A DNA stretch of 64,000 bases from Microcella pacifica (lineage in GTDB: Bacteria > Actinomycetota > Actinomycetes > Actinomycetales > Microbacteriaceae), in contig NZ_VIKT02000013.1 in NCBI RefSeq assembly GCF_009371975.2, forward strand, positions 1 to 64,000, written 5' to 3'. Of this stretch, positions 54,336 to 64,000 are shown in pieces. Position 1 is the stretch's first letter; every line of letters begins with the position of its first letter. The position numbers were made by a program, and so were the translations under genes. The notes under the pieces are model-generated. The model had not been told where the DNA came from. It was given only the letters and a program-made list of their open reading frames with translations, and did not search any database.

Positions 54336-55255
54336 GAGTCGCGGGCCTCCTCATCGATGGGGCCCCGCCAGCCGGTGGTCGGCAGGGCGAACTTGTTGAC
54401 GAGCCGGTCGGTGAATGGGCCCGTGTGCAGGCGCGCGAGGCGCACCGGCGTGGGTGAGCGGCGCGAGATCACGCGCGCACCCGTGGGCAGCTCGAAGGCG
54501 CGGCGGCCGTCGCACCACAGCACTCCCGTGCCCTGCGTGCGATCGAGCACCTCGACCGCGAGGGAGGAGTCGGGCCCCACGACGATGGGCCGCGCGAACA
54601 GCGCGTGCGCGCTGAGCGGCACGAGCAGCATCGCGTCGAGGCTCGGCCACACGATGGGGCCGCCGGCGGAGAACGCGTAGGCGGTCGAGCCGGTCGGCGT
54701 CGACATGACAACGCCGTCGCAGCCGAAGCTCGAGAGCGGTCGGCCATCGACCTCGATGACGACCTCGAGCATCCGCTCGCGGCTCGCCTTCTCGACCGTC
54801 GCCTCGTTGAGCGCCCACGTCTCGTAGATGACCTCGCCGCCGAGCTTGACGCGCACGGCGAGCGTCATGCGCTCCTCGACGAGGTAGTCCCGGTCGAGCG
54901 CTCGGTCGAGCGCGGCCGTGAGGTCGTCGCGCTCGCTCTCGGCGAGGAAGCCGACGTGCCCGAGGTTCACGCCGAGGAGGGGCGCCGAGCCGCCGCGAGC
55001 GAGCTCCGCGGCGCGCAGGATCGTGCCGTCGCCGCCGAGCACGATGACGAGCTCGAGCTCGCCGACGCCGACGTCGCGGCCGAGCACGCGCAGGTCGTCG
55101 ACCTTCGCGGCAGCCCGCAGCTCCTCCACCGAATCCTCGGCGGCGACCGCGACGAGGCCGGCATCGCGAATGTGGTGCACGGCGCGCACGGCGGCCGCGA
55201 GCGACTCGGCGCGGCCGGTGTGGGCGACGACGAGAAGGTGGCGGTCGGCGGTCAC
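54332..55255 (-). CDS. nadK: NAD kinase
   Basis: 307 residues. Motifs GGDGTILRAAEL (about 73-84), LGVNLGHVGFLAE and TPTGSTAYAFSAGGPI are all present. Phosphorylates NAD to NADP. In the tlyA-nadK-recN order conserved in actinobacteria. Confidence 0.96.
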   Translation of the reverse strand: MTADRHLLVVAHTGRAESLAAAVRAVHHIRDAGLVAVAAEDSVEELRAAAKVDDLRVLGRDVGVGELELVIVLGGDGTILRAAELARGGSAPLLGVNLGHVGFLAESERDDLTAALDRALDRDYLVEERMTLAVRVKLGGEVIYETWALNEATVEKASRERMLEVVIEVDGRPLSSFGCDGVVMSTPTGSTAYAFSAGGPIVWPSLDAMLLVPLSAHALFARPIVVGPDSSLAVEVLDRTQGTGVLWCDGRRAFELPTGARVISRRSPTPVRLARLHTGPFTDRLVNKFALPTTGWRGPIDEEARDS

Positions 55256-55309
55256 GAGGACTCCTGGGTACTGCGGTCTGCGGTGCTGCGGTCAGGGGTG
55301 ATGCTGCGC

Positions 55310-56131
55310 TCAGACCCCGCGGGCGTGCGCGAGAGCATCCACGTGCTCCCTCCATTGTGTCGGACTCCGACCGACAGTCGGCCGGAAGACCGCGAGAAAC
55401 TCCAGATTGCCGTGCACACCCGCCAGTGGGGAGGGAGCGATCGTGTCGGCGGCGAGTCCGACGTCGTGCGCCGCCCACAGCACGCTCATGATCGCTTCCG
55501 CGCGCGCGTCGGCATCGCGCACGACCCCTTCGCGGATGCCCTGCCGACCCACCTCGAACTGCGGCTTGATCAGCAGGACGAGCGGCACCGAGGTGCCGAC
55601 GGTGGCGACGATCGCCGGCAGCACGAGCGTGAGGGAGATGAAGCTCAGGTCGCCCACGACGAGGTCGGGCCGCTCGGCGACGCCGCTCACGGCGGCGAGC
55701 CGCTCGGCCGTGAGGGCGCGCGCGTTCTCCCCCTCGACGACGACGACGCGCGCGTCGGCACGCAGCAGCGGGTCGAGCTGACCGTGCCCCACGTCGAGCG
55801 CGATCACGCGCCGCGCGCCGCGCTCGAGCAGCACCTGCGTGAATCCCCCGGTCGAGGCGCCGAGGTCGAGCGCGAGGGCTCCCTCGATCTCGAGCGGCCG
55901 GCCCTCGCGCGCAGTCGCGTCGAGGGCGGCGACGAGCTTGTGCGCGGCGCGGCTGACGTACCCGTCGTCGGCGTCGATCGTGAGCGCAGCATCCGCCGAG
56001 ACGGGATGCGCGGGCTTGACCACCGCGCGCCCGTCGACCCGCACGCGACCCTCCTCGATCGCCCCGCGGGCAACGGTGCGGGAGCGCGCGAGCCCGCGCG
56101 TCACGAGTGCGACGTCGAGTCGGGAGCTCAC
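55310..56131 (-). CDS. tlyA: TlyA-family 2'-O-ribose rRNA methyltransferase
   Basis: 273 residues. N-terminal S4 domain (RLDVALVTRGLARSRTVARG) and FtsJ-like methyltransferase with LDLGASTGGFTQVLL (AdoMet motif) and DVGHGQLD; the KDKE-type residues include K233-region LLIKPQFEVG. In mycobacteria TlyA methylates 16S and 23S rRNA and confers capreomycin sensitivity. Its start overlaps the 85-residue gene by 4 bp. Confidence 0.93.
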   Translation of the reverse strand: MSSRLDVALVTRGLARSRTVARGAIEEGRVRVDGRAVVKPAHPVSADAALTIDADDGYVSRAAHKLVAALDATAREGRPLEIEGALALDLGASTGGFTQVLLERGARRVIALDVGHGQLDPLLRADARVVVVEGENARALTAERLAAVSGVAERPDLVVGDLSFISLTLVLPAIVATVGTSVPLVLLIKPQFEVGRQGIREGVVRDADARAEAIMSVLWAAHDVGLAADTIAPSPLAGVHGNLEFLAVFRPTVGRSPTQWREHVDALAHARGV

Positions 56132-56385
56132 GCCGGGCGCATCGGGTCGGCGGCCGGGCCGTCGGTCGCCTCGAGCTCCGTCCTCAGCTCGTCGTGCAGC
56201 TGCCGGAACACCGCCGCACGGTCCGCGAGAGGCCGCTCCTCGATGAGGGCGAGGCGCGAGAGAAGGGCCTCGTCAGCCTCCACCACCTGGCTCGACTCAT
56301 CTGACGTCGAGCCGCCCGAGGTCGGAGCCTCGACGTGTGCCGAGGTCGTCGCCTCCCCCGCAGTCGCGTCGCCGTCGCCGTCCAT
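56128..56385 (-). CDS. Small hypothetical protein
   Basis: 85 residues. Acidic, serine/threonine-rich first half and a helical end (LLSRLALIEERPLADRAAVF). A gene of this kind is commonly found between the HAD hydrolase and tlyA in Microbacteriaceae (from memory). Overlaps tlyA by 4 bp and follows the HAD gene by 2 bp, so operonic. Role unknown. Confidence 0.65.
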   Translation of the reverse strand: MDGDGDATAGEATTSAHVEAPTSGGSTSDESSQVVEADEALLSRLALIEERPLADRAAVFRQLHDELRTELEATDGPAADPMRPA

Positions 56386-56387
56386 GG

Positions 56388-57407
56388 CTACGAGCGTACC
56401 GCCAGGTCGCGCAACTGCTCATCGACGTCCAGGGCGAAGATCTGCAGCCCCGAGGAGTGGATCACGGCGGCGCCCGCGCGCAGCAGATCGAGCGGATCAC
56501 CCGCCCGGGCGACGCGCACCACGTGCTGCTTCATGCGCACGACAGCCTTGCCGACCTCGACCGTGCGCACGCCGTCCTCGACGCTCTCCCGCACGTCGGG
56601 ATACGCCTCGAAGAGCTGCCGCAGGTCGGTGAGGATGTAGTCGGGATGCTGACCGGCGGGCGCCGCGAGCACCTGCTTGGCGCGGTCGATGCCCGTGAGC
56701 ACGAGCGCGGTCGCCATGCCGGCGCGGTTGCCGCCGAGGATGTCGGTGTCGAGGCGGTCCCCCACGACGAGGGCGTTGCGAGCCCCGAACCGCTCGGCTG
56801 CGACGTCGAAGATGGGCTTCTCGGGCTTGCCGGCGAAGACGGGCAGGCGGCCGACGGCGAGGTGCACGGCCGAGACGAGGGTGCCGTTGCCGGGCGCGAT
56901 GCCGCGCGCAACGGGGATGGTCCAGTCGGTGTTCGTCGCCACCCACGGAATGCCGGTGTGCAGGGCGAACGACGCCTCGGCCAGGTGCTCCCAACCGACG
57001 TGCGGCGCGAACCCTTGAATGACGGCCGCGGGGTCGTCCTCCGCCGAGCGCGTCACCGTGAACCCCGCGTTCTCGACCTCGCTCACGAGGCCGTCGCCTC
57101 CGACGACGAGGATGCGCGAGCCGGGCTCCACGAGATCTGCGAGCACGCGCACCGCGGCCTGCGGGCTCGTCACGACATCGCTCGCGGCGACGGAGAGCCC
57201 GAGCTCACTCAAGTGCTCGGCGACGGCCTCGTCAGTGCGAGAGGCGTTGTTGGTGATGTAGCCGACGCGCACGCTCTCCGCAGCACGCGTGATGCTCTCG
57301 ACCGCGTGCGGGATCGCCCCCGGCCCCGTGTAGACGACGCCGTCGAGGTCGAGGAGCAGAGCATCCCGCTCGGTGAGCGGGGTGTGCCGACGCTTACCGA
57401 GCGGCAT
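56388..57407 (-). CDS. HAD-IIA family hydrolase
   Basis: 339 residues from ATG 57407. HAD motif I LLLDLDGVVYTG (DxD), motif II in YITNNASRTDEA and motif III/IV in 'FGARNALVVGDRLDTDILGG'. Resembles NagD/p-nitrophenylphosphatase-type sugar phosphatases. Substrate unknown. Overlaps the TPR-like gene by 14 bp and belongs to the tlyA-nadK-recN transcript. Confidence 0.9.
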   Translation of the reverse strand: MPLGKRRHTPLTERDALLLDLDGVVYTGPGAIPHAVESITRAAESVRVGYITNNASRTDEAVAEHLSELGLSVAASDVVTSPQAAVRVLADLVEPGSRILVVGGDGLVSEVENAGFTVTRSAEDDPAAVIQGFAPHVGWEHLAEASFALHTGIPWVATNTDWTIPVARGIAPGNGTLVSAVHLAVGRLPVFAGKPEKPIFDVAAERFGARNALVVGDRLDTDILGGNRAGMATALVLTGIDRAKQVLAAPAGQHPDYILTDLRQLFEAYPDVRESVEDGVRTVEVGKAVVRMKQHVVRVARAGDPLDLLRAGAAVIHSSGLQIFALDVDEQLRDLAVRS

Positions 57408-58488
57408 CGTCGCCCTCCGCGACGTCGACCTCCGACTCGGGCTGGCGTGCCTCCGCAGCGCCAGCCTCCCCTTCCTCTTCGACGATCTCGATGGTGTCAT
57501 CGGCGGGCGTCTCGCCGTCAGCCGCAGCAATGGCCGCGGCGGCGACGTCGGCTCGACGCGCCCACTCGTCGGCCTCCTCCTCGCGCCCGAGCTCGGCGAG
57601 CACGACAGCGTAGGAGTCGAAGAGAGCGGGGCTGTAGCGGTAGGCGGTCGTGGGGTCGAGCTGGGGGATCTCGAGCTCGAGCAGTGCCTGCTCGGTCTGA
57701 TCGAGGTCGAGGCGCGCGCCCGACATCGCGATCGCGAGCTCGACCCGCGCGGCTTCCGTCAGTGTTGCGCGGTCGACCGAGCGCGCGAGCTCGAGCGCCT
57801 TCTCGGGACGCCCCAGACCCCGCTCGCAGTCGACCATGAGCGGCAGCTGCTCGTTCGAGCCGGAGATGCGACGGTAGGTGCGCAGCTCGCGCAGCGCGAG
57901 CGCGAAGTCGCCGTTCGCGTAGGCCGTGATGGCGTACGTCTCACGCGCCACCGCGATGCGACCCGCGCGACGAGCGGCAGCCGCCGCGTGCCGATGCGCG
58001 AGCGCGGGGTCGTCGTCGATGAGCTCGGCGGCCATGACGAGGTGCTGCGCCACGCGGTCGGCGTTCTCCTTCGCGAGAGTGCGCAGCTCGTTGCGCGCGT
58101 GGCGGTCGAGCTCTTTGCCGGTGACGTGCTCGGGAATCGGCGGGTCGTCGTGCCGCGGGCGGTCGTTGTCGCCGTCCGGCCGACGCGGGCGATCCGGTCG
58201 GGATGCGCCCGCCGGCCGCGGGCCGCGGTAGCCCGCGCCATCGCGCCGCGGCGCACCGTCGCGCTGAGGCGCCCCGCTGCGTCGAGCCGCTCCGTCACGG
58301 GTGGGCGCACCGTCTCGGCGAGGGGCACCATCGCGCTTCGGAGCACCGTCGCGACGGGGTGCGCCGTCGCGCTGTGGGGCACCATCGCGACGGGGTGCGC
58401 CGTCGCGCTGTGGGGCACCATCGCGACGGGGTGCGCCGTCGCGCTTCGGCCGGTCGTCGCGCCGTGGACGATCGGGGCGTTCAGCCAT
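57394..58488 (-). CDS. Repeat-rich N-terminus with TPR-like C-terminal protein
   Basis: 364 residues. The first 100 residues are a basic low-complexity tract of RDGAP-type hexapeptides. From about 120 the protein is helical (LRTLAKENADRVAQHLVMAA, then AAAARRAGRIAVARETYAI), with spacing of tetratricopeptide repeats. Acidic tail. Starts 111 bp after the 5S gene terminator. Likely a scaffold or RNA-binding protein; this is only inference. Confidence 0.75.
   Translation of the reverse strand: MAERPDRPRRDDRPKRDGAPRRDGAPQRDGAPRRDGAPQRDGAPRRDGAPKRDGAPRRDGAPTRDGAARRSGAPQRDGAPRRDGAGYRGPRPAGASRPDRPRRPDGDNDRPRHDDPPIPEHVTGKELDRHARNELRTLAKENADRVAQHLVMAAELIDDDPALAHRHAAAAARRAGRIAVARETYAITAYANGDFALALRELRTYRRISGSNEQLPLMVDCERGLGRPEKALELARSVDRATLTEAARVELAIAMSGARLDLDQTEQALLELEIPQLDPTTAYRYSPALFDSYAVVLAELGREEEADEWARRADVAAAAIAAADGETPADDTIEIVEEEGEAGAAEARQPESEVDVAEGDDAAR
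58351..58446. repeat. 36-bp tandem repeat inside the RDGAP-repeat gene
   Basis: Identical units start at 58351 and 58387, and a third partial unit at 58423 (to 58446). Each encodes two RDGAP hexapeptides. Copy number is probably variable between strains. Confidence 0.8.
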
Positions 58489-58561
58489 GGGTGACTCCCT
58501 GGGTTCGAGACTGGCCGACCTCGCGGTGAGGTCGACCAGCGTGCTGGTGCGTTAACGCAAA

Positions 58562-58587
58562 ATGGCCACCCATCACTGGGTGGCCAT
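58562..58587 (-). terminator. rRNA operon terminator
   Basis: ATGGCCACCCA (58562-58572) and TGGGTGGCCAT (58577-58587) form an 11-bp stem with loop TCAC. On the minus strand it is followed by TTTTGC, 13 nt beyond the 5S 3' end. Confidence 0.8.
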
Positions 58588-58599
58588 CTCACAAAGAAG

Positions 58600-58717
58600 T
58601 CCGGCGGTGTCCTACTCTCCCACGAGGTCCCCCTCGCAGTACCATCGGCGCAGAAGGTCTTAGCTTCCGGGTTCGGAATGTAACCGGGCGTTTCCCCTTC
58701 GCTATGGCCGCCGAAAC
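58600..58717 (-). rRNA. rrf: 5S ribosomal RNA
   Basis: About 118 nt. On the minus strand it starts GTTTCGGCGGCCATAGCG and includes CCCGGTTACATTCCGAACCC, hallmarks of 5S rRNA. Ends approximate to a few bases. Confidence 0.95.
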
Positions 58718-58865
58718 ACTATTGATTTATCAATCGTTTACGGACAGACATGCAGAGCACTGTTCGCACAGTGATCCTGTCTGAGCGTAGTTCTCGACCG
58801 TAAATCGAGAACCACAAAGTGGACGCGAGCAGCAAACTCATTCCCCTCACAAGGAGGGAGGTTGT

Positions 58866-63964
<5,099 letters not shown>

Positions 63965-64000
63965 ATGTTTGATTGCCGAGCAGCCCGAAGGCCACTGGCA

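Noticed and set aside
54605-56632. Plus-strand ORF of 675 codons across nadK and tlyA
   Set aside because: Runs antisense through two well-supported genes and shows no protein motif.

Overview
The window is high-GC DNA from an actinobacterium, most likely a member of the Microbacteriaceae. Support comes from the Der/Cmk/TyrA/RluB/ScpB/ScpA/ParA/XerD/NUDIX/PyrG and RecN/NadK/TlyA gene strings, frequent GTG/TTG starts, repeated leaderless promoters (TANNNT, 6 nt, ATG), and a 16S-23S-5S rRNA operon with a long 23S gene and no spacer tRNA. Genus is not resolved from the sequence alone.

Region 1 (1-22.5 kb) is an accessory defence island ending at a tRNA-Pro(GGG). It opens with the 5' tip of an IS256-type transposase whose end appears to have cut the 3' end of a DUF6994-like gene. 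A type I restriction system follows, with hsdR (1.6-4.6 kb) separated from hsdM-hsdS (11.5-14.6 kb). Two further nuclease genes, a GIY-YIG protein and a DUF262/DUF1524/RAMA (GmrSD-like) protein, continue the hsdM-hsdS operon. Between the two halves lie an Excalibur lipoprotein, a Fic AMP-transferase with a dyad operator, and a PASTA/MmpS-like membrane protein. Next come a small membrane protein plus LEM-3-like GIY-YIG pair, an unrecognised three-gene cassette built on a membrane-anchored small GTPase (15.9-17.9 kb), a DUF2075 remnant, and a degenerate ImmA/IrrE-like plus PIN pair.

Region 2 (22.5-35.9 kb) is also accessory: an MBL-fold hydrolase, a HEPN/MNT toxin-antitoxin pair with a fused winged helix, a complete type I Wadjet system (jetABCD), a BtrH-like protein, a DUF222/HNH gene with a LexA-like SOS box, and a deletion scar where a pcp 5' fragment meets a truncated PheS-like gene. 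That PheS-like gene has a candidate leader-peptide attenuator.

Region 3 (35.9-58.5 kb) is mostly core: a CPA2 antiporter, a cation exchanger, NUDIX, DUF2071 and MOSC genes, and two long minus-strand operons for GTPase, kinase, aromatic, chromosome-segregation, recombination, CTP, DNA-repair and NAD functions. They are interrupted by an orphan type IV pilin-like gene and a duplicated-domain lipoprotein. Region 4 (58.6-64 kb) is a complete minus-strand rRNA operon. Most function calls rest on motifs read by eye; no database search was possible.
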